Shown in pieces: positions 17,219 through 25,639 of a DNA stretch of 64,000 bases. Origin of the DNA: RZZS01 sp964491785 (lineage in GTDB: Bacteria; Pseudomonadota; Alphaproteobacteria; Micavibrionales; Micavibrionaceae). The position numbers and the translations under genes were made by a program. The stretch spans positions 310,001 to 374,000 of the forward strand of contig CAZBGS010000002.1 in assembly GCA_964491785.1 (NCBI GenBank). Reading direction: 5' to 3'. A model generated the notes under the pieces. The model saw only the letters and a list, made by a program, of their open reading frames with translations, searched no databases and was not told where the DNA came from. Position 1 is the first letter of the stretch; every line of letters begins with the position of its first letter.

Positions 17219-18991
17219 ATGACATCTATCGCAGGGAAGCTGACAGAATTAGTCGCCGGCGCATTTGCAAAAAAAGGTATGCCTCCCGAATTCGGGCAGG
17301 TGAGGACATCGGACAGGCCGGATCTGGCTCAGTACCAGTGCAACGGGGCGATGGCGGCTGCAAAGCTTGCGAAAAAGAATCCGCGTCAGGTGGCGCAGGA
17401 GGTTATCGAGGAACTGAACGCCGGTCACGGAAATATCTTCAGCCGCGTGGAGATTGCCGGGCCGGGATTTATCAATCTCGATGTTTCGAATAATTTCTTA
17501 TCTGAACATCTGGGGGAAATCGCCGAGGATATAAGGCTTGGAGTGCCGGAGCTTTCCGATGGCGAGACTGCGGTGCTCGACTATGGCGGGCCCAATATCG
17601 CCAAGCCGATGCATATCGGGCATCTGCGCGCCGGAATCATTGGCGACACGTTGCGCCGGATGATGGGTTTTGCCGGGTACAAGACGCTTGGCGACGTGCA
17701 TATGGGGGACTGGGGCACGCATCTTGGCATGCTGTTCAATGATTATATACGGAACGGGGAAGCCGGGCTTATCCTGGACGTCGATCTCAACGACGAGACC
17801 GCAGTGCAGAAGCTTTTTCAGGATATGTCCGAGCGCTATCCCAAGGCATCGGCAGCCGCAAAGGCAGACGAGGCGCTAATGCGCGAGGCGCATGAAGCCA
17901 CCTTGAAAATGCAGAACAGGCAAGCTCCGTGGTATCCGATGTGGGAGGCGGTGCGGGCCGTTTCCATTATCGGCATGAAAAAGAACTACGGCGCGCTTAA
18001 TGTCGAGTTCGATCTGTGGAAAGGGGAGGCCGACGTCCATGATCTGATTGCGCCGATGGTCGCCGGATTACAGGAAAGAGGCTATGCGGTCGAGAGCGAG
18101 GGGGCGCTGGTAGTTCCGGTGAAGCGCAACGACGACAACCGCGAGGTTCCACCGCTTATCCTTTACAAGCGCGACGGGGCGGTGATGTACGGAACGACCG
18201 ATCTTGCAACGCTGGTAGAAAGGATGAAGCTTTATCATCCTTCTAAAATTATCTATATCGTCGACCAGCGCCAGCATCTGCATTTCGAGCAGGTTTTCAG
18301 GGCGGCGAGGATGTCGGGGATAGTTCCATCCGATGTCGAGCTTACCCATGTCGGCTTCGGAACCATGAACGGGCCGGACGGCAAGCCTTTCAAGACCAGG
18401 GCCGGAGGCGTCCTTCGGCTCGACGACCTGATCGGCATGGGGATCGACAAGGCCAAGCAACGGCTTGACGAGGCGCATCTCGCCGAGGACATGCCGGAAG
18501 AGGAGCGAGAGAGCGTTGCGCAGCTGGTGGCGGTGGCGGCAATCAAATTCGCCGATCTCCAGAACAACCCCCTTTCGGATTACGTATTCGACATGGATCG
18601 TTTCACAAGCTTCGAGGGCAAGACCGGGCCTTACCTGCTTTATCAGGCGGTGCGCATCAAATCGCTGGTCAGAAAAGCAGGGGAGCGCGGCATCGATATC
18701 GACGGCGGGGCTGGATATGTCCCGACGGAAACCGATATGCCGCTAGCGTTGACGCTTTCCGAGCTTCCCGATGTGTTCGAGGGCTCGGTAAGAAACTACA
18801 CCCCTCACCTGCTCTGCGATTACGCCTACAGGCTCTCGCAGCAGTTCAGCACCTTCTACAACGCCTGCCATATTCTCTCCGAGGAAAACGAGGAATTGAG
18901 AAACAGCCGTCTTATGCTCTGCCGCCAGACGCTTGCGCAATTGGAACTGGTTCTTTCCCTGCTCGGCATCGGTGTGCCCGAGAGGATGTAG
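17219..18991 (+). CDS. argS: Arginyl-tRNA synthetase
   Basis: Class I synthetase charging tRNA-Arg. N-terminal additional domain, then GGPNIAKPMHIGHLR with the HIGH motif at about 132-135. The KMSK loop is degenerate, as in many ArgRS (FKTRAGGVLRLDDL), and a DALR-type helical anticodon domain follows (YAYRLSQQFSTFYNACH). I start it at the ATG at 17219 (590 residues), with GGGG about 10 bases upstream; an in-frame start 30 bases earlier would add a nonconserved extension. Confidence 0.96.
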   Translation: MTSIAGKLTELVAGAFAKKGMPPEFGQVRTSDRPDLAQYQCNGAMAAAKLAKKNPRQVAQEVIEELNAGHGNIFSRVEIAGPGFINLDVSNNFLSEHLGEIAEDIRLGVPELSDGETAVLDYGGPNIAKPMHIGHLRAGIIGDTLRRMMGFAGYKTLGDVHMGDWGTHLGMLFNDYIRNGEAGLILDVDLNDETAVQKLFQDMSERYPKASAAAKADEALMREAHEATLKMQNRQAPWYPMWEAVRAVSIIGMKKNYGALNVEFDLWKGEADVHDLIAPMVAGLQERGYAVESEGALVVPVKRNDDNREVPPLILYKRDGAVMYGTTDLATLVERMKLYHPSKIIYIVDQRQHLHFEQVFRAARMSGIVPSDVELTHVGFGTMNGPDGKPFKTRAGGVLRLDDLIGMGIDKAKQRLDEAHLAEDMPEEERESVAQLVAVAAIKFADLQNNPLSDYVFDMDRFTSFEGKTGPYLLYQAVRIKSLVRKAGERGIDIDGGAGYVPTETDMPLALTLSELPDVFEGSVRNYTPHLLCDYAYRLSQQFSTFYNACHILSEENEELRNSRLMLCRQTLAQLELVLSLLGIGVPERM

Positions 18992-19040
18992 GAGCGCTGG
19001 AATTCCGCTTCACATCATACGCCGCACGCTTTACCTTAAC

Positions 19041-19060
19041 CTCCCTCCTTCCTGAGGGAG
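19041..19060. repeat. Small palindrome after argS
   Basis: CTCCCTC cttcct GAGGGAG, a perfect 7-bp stem in the 74-bp gap between argS and the next convergent gene. There is no T-run, so it is more like an extragenic palindromic repeat than a terminator. Similar C/T-rich palindromes occur at 8343 and 31098. Confidence 0.45.
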
Positions 19061-19065
19061 ATGGG

Positions 19066-19782
19066 TTATTTCATGACATGTCTTACTGTTACAGGCATTG
19101 TGCCTGCCGTTCTGCCTTCGGCTACGGCTTCTTTTAAAATTTCCCTTCTGCCGCCAAGATCGGCGAAGGCAATGGCTGTGCCGGGAAGGTCTGCTGAAGC
19201 GGCATCGTGGCTGGCAAGTCTGCGGGCGGCGCGATCCAGGCGCTGCTGCGGATGATCTGCCGTATTGTTGTTTCGTGCCGGTTCGTCCAGCGCAAAGGAA
19301 ATGACATTTTCTGTCAGATCCTTTCCGGTTCCGGCCTCGGCGACGACATTGACAAGGCCGCTTGCAGCTCCGGCAGCGCCGCCAAAGACGCCGCCGCCGA
19401 TGATTTTTGAAATAGGCTTGATATCGTCGCCGCTGATGTGGCGGTAAATATTGCCGACGACCGGGATATGATGCAGTGGATTGACCATATCGACCATATC
19501 CCCGAAAGTGAACTCCTCGACGCTCCGGCTTCCGGCCTGTCTTTCGTGGTATGAGAGAGTGCCGTCCAGGCCGTGAGTGCCGACGCTTCCGGTTCTTTCA
19601 GCTTCGGCGAGGCGTCCGGCCACTTGCTCGGCGGCGCTCAGATCTCTGGCCCATACGGGAACGCTGCCCCCCATACGTTCGTTTTTCACCATACGCAAGA
19701 CCATACCACTCCTGCCGCCTCGCATGGCGGGCGCTCCGGTTTCGGCCTGTGAAGGAGAAATGCTGTCGTTGAAGGCCATCAT
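19066..19782 (-). CDS. Hypothetical protein with a Gly/Ala-rich hydrophobic segment
   Basis: Not recognised. About 238 residues from the start I chose (ATG 19782, AAGGA 9 bases upstream; a start at 19821 is possible). The N-terminal half is polar and low in structure. The middle has VNPLHHIPVVGNIYRHISGD, followed by a Gly-zipper-like stretch (KIIGGGVFGGAAGAASGLVN) that could insert in a membrane or pack helices. The C-terminal half is Ala/Arg/Asp-rich. No signal peptide. Divergent from the pseudo-receiver regulator at 19827 with a short shared upstream region, so the two may be functionally linked (inference). Confidence 0.65.
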   Translation of the reverse strand: MMAFNDSISPSQAETGAPAMRGGRSGMVLRMVKNERMGGSVPVWARDLSAAEQVAGRLAEAERTGSVGTHGLDGTLSYHERQAGSRSVEEFTFGDMVDMVNPLHHIPVVGNIYRHISGDDIKPISKIIGGGVFGGAAGAASGLVNVVAEAGTGKDLTENVISFALDEPARNNNTADHPQQRLDRAARRLASHDAASADLPGTAIAFADLGGRREILKEAVAEGRTAGTMPVTVRHVMK

Positions 19783-19826
19783 TTGCAGTTTTCCTTGAGG
19801 AATTGATGAGTTAATCTGCAAAAAGG

Positions 19827-20477
19827 ATGCCAGATATAGATATTTACCTGTTCGGAGAAGACGGCCAGCTTTTCGGCCAGCTGCAAAGGAGCCTTCAGGC
19901 GGCTCTTTCGTGCAGGACGCTCGTCAATGCCGGAAGCAGCGAGATTTCCTTAAGCAATGAGGCTCCGGCGATTATCATCACCTGCGGCGCCGATAACCTG
20001 ACACTGCCAGAAGCAATGCGAGAGAAAGCGATCAAGCTTATCGTGATCGGTGATTCCCCTGTTTCGGAAGACAAGGAAGATATCGAATTTTTTGCAACGC
20101 CTTTCAGGCTGGGCGGGTTGATAGACTACATCGCGGAGCTAACGCGCAAACACAAGCGCATGATGGAGCTGCCGGAGTTAATCGTGCTTGGTAAATATGA
20201 TTTCCTGCCTGCGGATTGCGTTTTGAAAAACAGGGATGAAGAAAGCATGGTTCGTCTTACCGACAAGGAGCGCGATATACTGCTGGCGATGTACCGCAGG
20301 AACGGGGACATTATCGACCGCAAAACCCTGTTGCAGGAAGTCTGGGGATTTGTTGACGGTGTCGAGACGCATACACTGGAAACCCACATCTACCGACTGC
20401 GCAAGAAGATTGAACCCGATCCGTCGTCGCCTGTGTACATTGTTACCGCGGATAACGGATACAGGCTTGGGGCCTGA
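19827..20477 (+). CDS. OmpR-type winged-helix regulator with degenerate receiver
   Basis: 216 residues. The C-terminal ~90 residues form a clear OmpR/PhoB winged-helix DNA-binding domain (LTDKERDILLAMYRRNGDII, then ETHTLETHIYRLRKKIEPD and TADNGYRL). The N-terminal part has the predicted size and hydrophobic pattern of a receiver, but the expected phospho-acceptor Asp position reads IIITCGADN and the conserved Lys of the KPF motif is Thr (ATPFRLGGL). It is therefore probably a phosphorylation-independent pseudo-receiver regulator. No histidine kinase lies next to it. The ribosome site (AAAAGG) almost touches the ATG, so the start is not certain. Target genes unknown; the divergent gene is a natural candidate. 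Confidence 0.8.
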   Translation: MPDIDIYLFGEDGQLFGQLQRSLQAALSCRTLVNAGSSEISLSNEAPAIIITCGADNLTLPEAMREKAIKLIVIGDSPVSEDKEDIEFFATPFRLGGLIDYIAELTRKHKRMMELPELIVLGKYDFLPADCVLKNRDEESMVRLTDKERDILLAMYRRNGDIIDRKTLLQEVWGFVDGVETHTLETHIYRLRKKIEPDPSSPVYIVTADNGYRLGA

Positions 20478-20500
20478 AACTGCCTGCTGCGCCTGCCGCC

Positions 20501-21031
20501 TTAAGACGGCAGATCCTGCAAACTCTCGCGTGCGCGTTCGGCGGCTTCTATGAATCCTTCCAGAAGACGGGAACTGGTATTGCCGATTGTCAGCTGCTTC
20601 ACGCCATGGCGGGTCAGGTATTCCAGATCCTGGATAAGTCTTGCTATAAGAATTTTTTCCTGAGGATTCAGTCCTGGATTGCCTGAAGCGGGAGGAGAAG
20701 CAGAAGTGTGGCCTTGCTGCGAGTGACCGGCCATTTTCCGGTAGGCGTTGGCAGCCATGGCCTCCGGGCGGGCAATCCCTGGTGGTTCTGGTTCCGGTAC
20801 GGCAGGTTGAGAGGCGGCGTCTTCCGCCATCATATTTTGAAGGAATCCGGTCAGAGCCTCAATGGAAACGGTTGCCTCGTCCTGCAGGTCATCGGCTGCG
20901 GCGTCTTTCTCTTTTGCCGGATTTCTTTTTTGCTGATCGCGATTCTCGTTTTCGCGGATGCCAAGGCGGGTATCGGTTTTCTCGGTTTCCCGCAAAGTCG
21001 TTTTAAAGACAGGATCAAGGCGTGAAAACAT
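20501..21031 (-). CDS. Hypothetical protein, charged N-terminus, Pro-rich linker, helical C-terminus
   Basis: Not recognised. 176 residues. The N-terminal third is highly charged (KTDTRLGIRENENRDQQ), the middle is Ala/Pro-rich (QPAVPEPEPPG), and the last ~60 residues look like a small folded helical domain (NPQEKILIARLIQDLEYLTR, then LTIGNTSSRLLEGFIEAAER). No signal peptide or membrane segment. AGGA sits 4-5 bases before the ATG. Only 5 bp from the stop of the upstream secreted-protein gene, so probably in one operon. Confidence 0.6.
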   Translation of the reverse strand: MFSRLDPVFKTTLRETEKTDTRLGIRENENRDQQKRNPAKEKDAAADDLQDEATVSIEALTGFLQNMMAEDAASQPAVPEPEPPGIARPEAMAANAYRKMAGHSQQGHTSASPPASGNPGLNPQEKILIARLIQDLEYLTRHGVKQLTIGNTSSRLLEGFIEAAERARESLQDLPS

Positions 21032-21036
21032 GTTTC

Positions 21037-21768
21037 CTATTCCCGGAACAACATCCTGATCTCAACTTCGGTTGGCGATTGGTACCAGGAAGACCTGGAT
21101 TCCCAGAGAAACGACTGGCCCCTCCACAAGGATATCGTTGCAGGTTCGGCAAGCATCAGCCACAGATCGTGATCGTTTACCGTCACAGGCCGTTCCGCAT
21201 CAACTTTGACGGGCTTTACCTGCATGATAACTTTAACTTTTCTTTGTGACTTCAATGGCAGAGCCTTACCCAAATTCATGGTCATGCGATCATATTCAAC
21301 CTGGGTAATGTCATGGACGAGGTTTTTTTTAATGTCTCTTACGATTACCGCGATCCATTGACCTGCTATCTCATAGGGGAAGTAATCAATATCTTCACCT
21401 AAAAGAATTTTGAGTCTGTAGGGATGTTTTTCATCAGCTTTTTTAGGTTCAATGATTATTTTGCCTTCAATGCCAATTATAAGTTGTTCTTTCGCGAGAT
21501 TATAATCTTTGAACCGACGCCTTAAACGGTTTGTTTCGTCAATCATTAAACGGTTTTTAATGCCGGACGGCGCTTCTTTGTAAAGATCGGATTCTATAAC
21601 CCAGCGGCGCAAATCCGGCTCGCTGCCGACAAGCTTGTAAAAGGCGACGCCTATGTCTGTGGCCGGAGACGGAGTAGGACTATCGAATGCACTAACGCTA
21701 TTTCCGGGGAAGACCAGCAGGACGATCAGGAGGCAAAAAATATAAAAACAACTAAAACTTACTTTCAT
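21037..21768 (-). CDS. Secreted or periplasmic protein of unknown function
   Basis: 243 residues with a clear signal peptide (hydrophobic core YIFCLLIVLLVF, likely cleavage after SVSA). The mature part has GVAFYKLVGSEPDLRRWVIES, a basic helical stretch and mainly beta sequence (IIGIEGKIIIEPKK, KVKVIMQVKPVKV, TEVEIRMLF). It may be one of the small alphaproteobacterial DUF families, but I cannot name one with confidence. The codons look AT-richer than the neighbours, which hints at a different origin. Same transcript direction as the 176-residue gene, 5 bp away. Confidence 0.65.
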   Translation of the reverse strand: MKVSFSCFYIFCLLIVLLVFPGNSVSAFDSPTPSPATDIGVAFYKLVGSEPDLRRWVIESDLYKEAPSGIKNRLMIDETNRLRRRFKDYNLAKEQLIIGIEGKIIIEPKKADEKHPYRLKILLGEDIDYFPYEIAGQWIAVIVRDIKKNLVHDITQVEYDRMTMNLGKALPLKSQRKVKVIMQVKPVKVDAERPVTVNDHDLWLMLAEPATISLWRGQSFLWESRSSWYQSPTEVEIRMLFRE

Positions 21769-21856
21769 TACGTCGCATCTTCTATTGACTGACTACACTG
21801 CTATTATCATAAAGGAAGCTTTTTTATTCGACAAATGATTAAAGATCCGGGCTGAA

Positions 21857-22411
21857 ATGGAAGAAAAGAGAAAAGGAAGAAAAAGCGGACGGATTCCCAG
21901 CAGGGAAGAGCTGGCTTTATGGCTGTCGGCGACCGTGGACGTAAAGGCTGTCAAGGATTTGCCGGATTTAAGCCAGACCGGGGCCGGTTCGCAAAAGCCC
22001 TTTCAGGATAGGATCATCGTTCCTGTGAAGACAAGGGTATACCCGGGAAAGATAACCGGCGGAAGCGACCGGGGCACTTTTGAAAAGCTGAAAAAGGGTA
22101 AATTTCCGATCGACAGAAGGCTGGATCTTCATGGCATGACACAGGATCAGGCCTTTGAAAATCTAAGCCGGGTTCTGATGGGCTGCCACGAGGCTCAGGA
22201 AAGGGTGGTTCTGGTAATAACCGGCAAGGGCAACAAGACTTTTTACGGCAGCCACTGGACTGATCCCGAGGCGGGCGTTCTGAGAAGGATGTTTCCGGAA
22301 TGGCTCAGGACGCCCCCGCTTGACCGGATCGTACTGGAGTATACCGAGGCCAGGCACAGGGACGGGGGAAAAGGCGCTTTTTATGTTCTCCTGCGGCGCA
22401 AGCGGGATTGA
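21857..22411 (+). CDS. Smr-domain protein
   Basis: 184 residues: a basic N-terminal stretch, a linker, then a C-terminal Smr (MutS2-related) domain at about 90-184 with DLHGMTQDQAFENL, the ITGKGN loop and a closing beta/alpha part (YTEARHRDGGKGAFYVLLR). Smr domains bind or nick nucleic acids and act in ribosome-collision or mRNA cleavage in some bacteria; for this single-domain form the substrate is unknown. Ends 14 bp before the convergent hslU stop. Confidence 0.88.
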   Translation: MEEKRKGRKSGRIPSREELALWLSATVDVKAVKDLPDLSQTGAGSQKPFQDRIIVPVKTRVYPGKITGGSDRGTFEKLKKGKFPIDRRLDLHGMTQDQAFENLSRVLMGCHEAQERVVLVITGKGNKTFYGSHWTDPEAGVLRRMFPEWLRTPPLDRIVLEYTEARHRDGGKGAFYVLLRRKRD

Positions 22412-22425
22412 TCGTTCGCTTCGGG

Positions 22426-23769
22426 TTACAATATAAATCTGCTCAGATCCGCGCTTGCCGCGAGGGCGGCGACCTGATCGCGAACGTATTCGGCGGTTAT
22501 CGAGATTTTTTCGCCGCCGCGATCCGAGGCCGAATAGCTGATTTCCTCCAGAAGCTTCTCCATTACCGTATGAAGGCGTCGGGCGCCGATATTCTCCACC
22601 TTTTCATTGACTTCGAAAGCCAGACGGGCGATTTCGTCGATGGAGGTATCGTCGAAGTCGAGTTCTACTCCTTCGGTTGCGATCAGCGCCTTGTACTGCT
22701 TGATAAGGCAGGCATCGGTTTCGACAAGGATTCGTTTGAAATCGTCCACGGTGAGGGCTTTGAGTTCCACCCTTATCGGCAGGCGCCCCTGAAGTTCTGC
22801 AAGCAGGTCTGAGGGCTTGGCGTAATGAAAAGCGCCCGAGGCGATAAAAAGGACATGGTCGGTTTTGAGGGTGCCGTATTTGGTGGCCACGGTCGTGCCC
22901 TCGATAAGGGGCAGCAGGTCGCGCTGCACGCCCTCGCGGGAGACGTCGCCGCCCCTCAGATCCTGGCGGGCGGTGATCTTGTCGATTTCGTCGATGAAGA
23001 CGATGCCGTTCTGCTCCGCGAGCTTCAGGGCTTCGGCGGTGATTTTCTCCTCGTCGAGCAGCTTGTCGGATTCCTCTTCCATCAGGACGTCGTAGCTTTC
23101 GGCGACGGACATCCGCCTTGTCTTGGTGCGGGAGCCGAAAGCCTTGCCGAACATGTCGTTTAGATTGACCATGCTCATCGAGGCGCCGGGCATGCCGGGG
23201 ATGTCGAAACTCGGCAGCGGGTTGGAGCTGTCGCGGACGCTAATTTCAATTTCCTTGTCGTTCAGATCCCCTTTTCTGAGTTTTTCCCGGAACGAGGCGC
23301 GGGTGGTTTCCCCGGCGGATTCGCCGACAAGGGCGTCGAGCACTCTTTCCTCGGCGTAAACTTCCGCCTGGGCGCGGACAGTTCGGCGCATCTTGTCACG
23401 GGTCAGGTGGAGCGATACCTCGACGAGATCGCGGACTATGGACTCGACGTCACGGCCAACATAGCCGACTTCGGTGAATTTGGTGGCCTCGACCTTGATG
23501 AACGGGGCCTGGGCGAGTTTGGCGAGACGCCTTGCGATTTCGGTCTTGCCGACGCCGGTCGGGCCGATCATCAGAATGTTTTTCGGATATACTTCCTCCT
23601 GAAGCTCCGGGTCGAGCTGCTGCCTGCGCCAGCGGTTGCGCAGGGCGATAGCCACGGCGCGCTTGGCGTCGTTCTGGCCGATAATGTTGCGATCAAGTTC
23701 TGAGACGATCTCGCGCGGAGAAAAAGCGGGTATATCAAGTCCACCCGCTTCCATTTTCTTTTCGGTCAT
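22426..23769 (-). CDS. hslU: ATP-dependent protease ATPase subunit HslU
   Basis: AAA+ unfoldase that docks on HslV. Walker A GPTGVGKTEIARR, Walker B GIVFIDEIDKI, an inserted I-domain (about 110-240), sensor/arginine-finger region, and a C-terminus ending RFIL; the last residues of HslU insert between HslV subunits. ATG 23769 gives 447 residues, standard; an in-frame TTG 33 bases upstream is less likely. hslV is on the same strand but about 4.5 kb away, separated by four genes. The preceding cassette gene ends 87 bp upstream. Confidence 0.97.
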   Translation of the reverse strand: MTEKKMEAGGLDIPAFSPREIVSELDRNIIGQNDAKRAVAIALRNRWRRQQLDPELQEEVYPKNILMIGPTGVGKTEIARRLAKLAQAPFIKVEATKFTEVGYVGRDVESIVRDLVEVSLHLTRDKMRRTVRAQAEVYAEERVLDALVGESAGETTRASFREKLRKGDLNDKEIEISVRDSSNPLPSFDIPGMPGASMSMVNLNDMFGKAFGSRTKTRRMSVAESYDVLMEEESDKLLDEEKITAEALKLAEQNGIVFIDEIDKITARQDLRGGDVSREGVQRDLLPLIEGTTVATKYGTLKTDHVLFIASGAFHYAKPSDLLAELQGRLPIRVELKALTVDDFKRILVETDACLIKQYKALIATEGVELDFDDTSIDEIARLAFEVNEKVENIGARRLHTVMEKLLEEISYSASDRGGEKISITAEYVRDQVAALAASADLSRFIL

Positions 23770-23856
23770 GAGGCTTTCTCTTTTGGAATTCTCTATTACC
23801 AACGAATTGATTTAAGGACTTCCTTTGAGCTTATCAAGAGTTTCATTCATCATAAG

Positions 23857-24711
23857 TCAGGCCATCGCCCATTCGGCCGGGACAAATTTATCCAGAAGAC
23901 CACCATTTCTGCAAGTTGCCTTGAGGCAAGAGGATGAAGGACTTTTTCTGGAAAGCTGCTCTACGATCCGCATGAAGTCCTTGTCCTTTTCCGGCTCCAT
24001 GATTCCTTCACTGATGTACTGCTCACGGATATAGGTCAGGATCTGGCGGTTGTCGGGATATTTGCCAGTTTCCGGTGAGGGAAAAATAAGCAACAGAGAG
24101 TCCCTGTCTCTGCTTTCCTGATATTTGCTAGGCAGTACGAAGTCGCAGTTAACCACTCTTCCGCCCCAACTAAAATATTTTTCAAGCCTTTTCGCAGGAC
24201 TGTAACCATGCTTGCCATTGCCTTTGACCTCCCGTGGATTCTCGCAGTCCAGAAACCAGCCTTGAGGTTCGCATCCATTCTTCCTTGATGCATCTGCGAA
24301 TTCCCGCTCGATCACTTTTCTAAGCTGGCAACCAAGGCCGTATTTACGGCTTTCGCGGTCTACAACAATATAAGCAAGGGTAGCGACATTGCTATCTTTA
24401 AAGTAAACACCAACGCAAACGCCATTAATCTCTGGCTCCTTCCTATCGTTTTCATGAAGCCCTGATCCGGCGATAGCTATGTGGTATGAAATATTACTAT
24501 GCGTATCTTCCAGGCGAGAGAGCCATCCTTCAAGAGGCATTCCGCCTTTCTCAACGGGGAATACCTGGCTATAGATTCCGGCGTGCGCCTTTGCAAGCAA
24601 TTCTTTAATACCGGGCTGATTAACCGTTTCAGCGGTAACCGTACGAATTTCTTTATCCCCCCCCCACTGCTCTCTTAGCGAGGGGGTAGGGACAATGAAG
24701 CTATTCCTCAT
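23857..24711 (-). CDS. GNAT-fold acetyltransferase-like protein with N-terminal tag
   Basis: 284 residues from ATG 24711 (GGAG 7 bases upstream; an in-frame TTG six codons earlier is less likely). A GNAT core is visible: a beta strand TLAYIVVDRE followed by the acetyl-CoA loop SRKYGLGCQL (R-x-x-G-x-G at 122-127) and helix RKVIEREF. The rest resembles no subfamily I know. The first 24 residues (FIVPTPSLREQWGG ... EIRT) match the start of the ATP-grasp protein two genes upstream, so this is a tag outside the GNAT fold. Last gene of the cassette before hslU. Lower GC than its neighbours. Acyl acceptor unknown. Confidence 0.72.
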   Translation of the reverse strand: MRNSFIVPTPSLREQWGGDKEIRTVTAETVNQPGIKELLAKAHAGIYSQVFPVEKGGMPLEGWLSRLEDTHSNISYHIAIAGSGLHENDRKEPEINGVCVGVYFKDSNVATLAYIVVDRESRKYGLGCQLRKVIEREFADASRKNGCEPQGWFLDCENPREVKGNGKHGYSPAKRLEKYFSWGGRVVNCDFVLPSKYQESRDRDSLLLIFPSPETGKYPDNRQILTYIREQYISEGIMEPEKDKDFMRIVEQLSRKSPSSSCLKATCRNGGLLDKFVPAEWAMA

Positions 24712-24749
24712 ATTTACACTCCGTTCCAAGGTTAAGTTATGTATTAGCT

Positions 24750-25622
24750 TTATGCTTGCTTCTCAGCAGTAGACATAAAGGTGGTGCTGAGGGCGACAGC
24801 ACTTTCGCCGTTGCTGGCTATCGCGATCAGCCCGCATAAACCTTTTTCCTTTTCAAGCATGTCCTTTATCGCCTCCTCGGCAGCGGCTTTTATATCGCCA
24901 TGCTTGAGGAAGTAATCTTCGACCAGCCGTGCAGTCAGGCGTCGCAGCACTTTGTCGCCCTCGCCGGTGCAGGCGACAGCCACATGCTTCGAGCAATAAA
25001 CTCCGGCTCCGAAAATAGCCGTGTCGCCTACCCTGCCCGGATATCCGAAATCAAGCCCGCCTGTAGAGCAAGCGGCTGCAAGGCGGCCCTGATCGTCTAT
25101 GGCCACGGCACCAACCGTGCTAAGCTTCTTTTTGTTCAAATCCTCCATATCCCTGACCAGCATTTGATAGGTCAATTCCGGATAGCGCCGCCGCAGGTTC
25201 AAGAAGCCCTCCATAACCGGGCTGACAAACGCGGATACCTTGGGGAAACCGTTTTCCGCTGCGAATTGCCCCGCTCCTTCCCCGGAGAGAATGCTGTGAT
25301 AGCCATAGTCAAGCAGGCGGCGGGCAACCTTTATCGGGGTGGCTACGTGTTCTATCTGCAATACCGCGCCATACCTTCCTTCACTATCGCATATGCCAGC
25401 ATCCATGCGAATGCGGCCATCCAGCTGCATAGCGCTGCCGATGCCAGCGTCAAGAACCTCTTCGAGTTCCTGAAGGGCAACGGCCTCTTCAACTATATCG
25501 ATAGCGCTGCGACCCTTTAGCTTAACAGAGGCGCAGGATCGTCCGGTAGCCTCCTGCTCGCGGTTACGAATATTTATTTCCTTTGCGTTCCACGCGCCTC
25601 CGTGGATCAGTATTCTGGCCAT
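24750..25622 (-). CDS. Isoaspartyl peptidase / L-asparaginase (plant-type Ntn-hydrolase)
   Basis: 290 residues. N-terminal ILIHGGAW as in the family, autoprocessing site STVGAVAIDDQG with the nucleophile Thr at 169, then ACSTGG and GRVGDTAIFGAG, the substrate-binding segment. These enzymes self-cleave before the Thr and remove beta-aspartyl (isoaspartyl) residues or hydrolyse asparagine. It lies between a GNAT gene (38 bp downstream) and an ATP-grasp ligase gene (17 bp upstream), which points to work on a peptide or amide made by the ligase rather than simple nitrogen supply (inference). It lacks the FIVxxPS tag of its neighbours. Confidence 0.87.
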   Translation of the reverse strand: MARILIHGGAWNAKEINIRNREQEATGRSCASVKLKGRSAIDIVEEAVALQELEEVLDAGIGSAMQLDGRIRMDAGICDSEGRYGAVLQIEHVATPIKVARRLLDYGYHSILSGEGAGQFAAENGFPKVSAFVSPVMEGFLNLRRRYPELTYQMLVRDMEDLNKKKLSTVGAVAIDDQGRLAAACSTGGLDFGYPGRVGDTAIFGAGVYCSKHVAVACTGEGDKVLRRLTARLVEDYFLKHGDIKAAAEEAIKDMLEKEKGLCGLIAIASNGESAVALSTTFMSTAEKQA

Positions 25623-25639
25623 TCACGTCCCTTTCAAGC

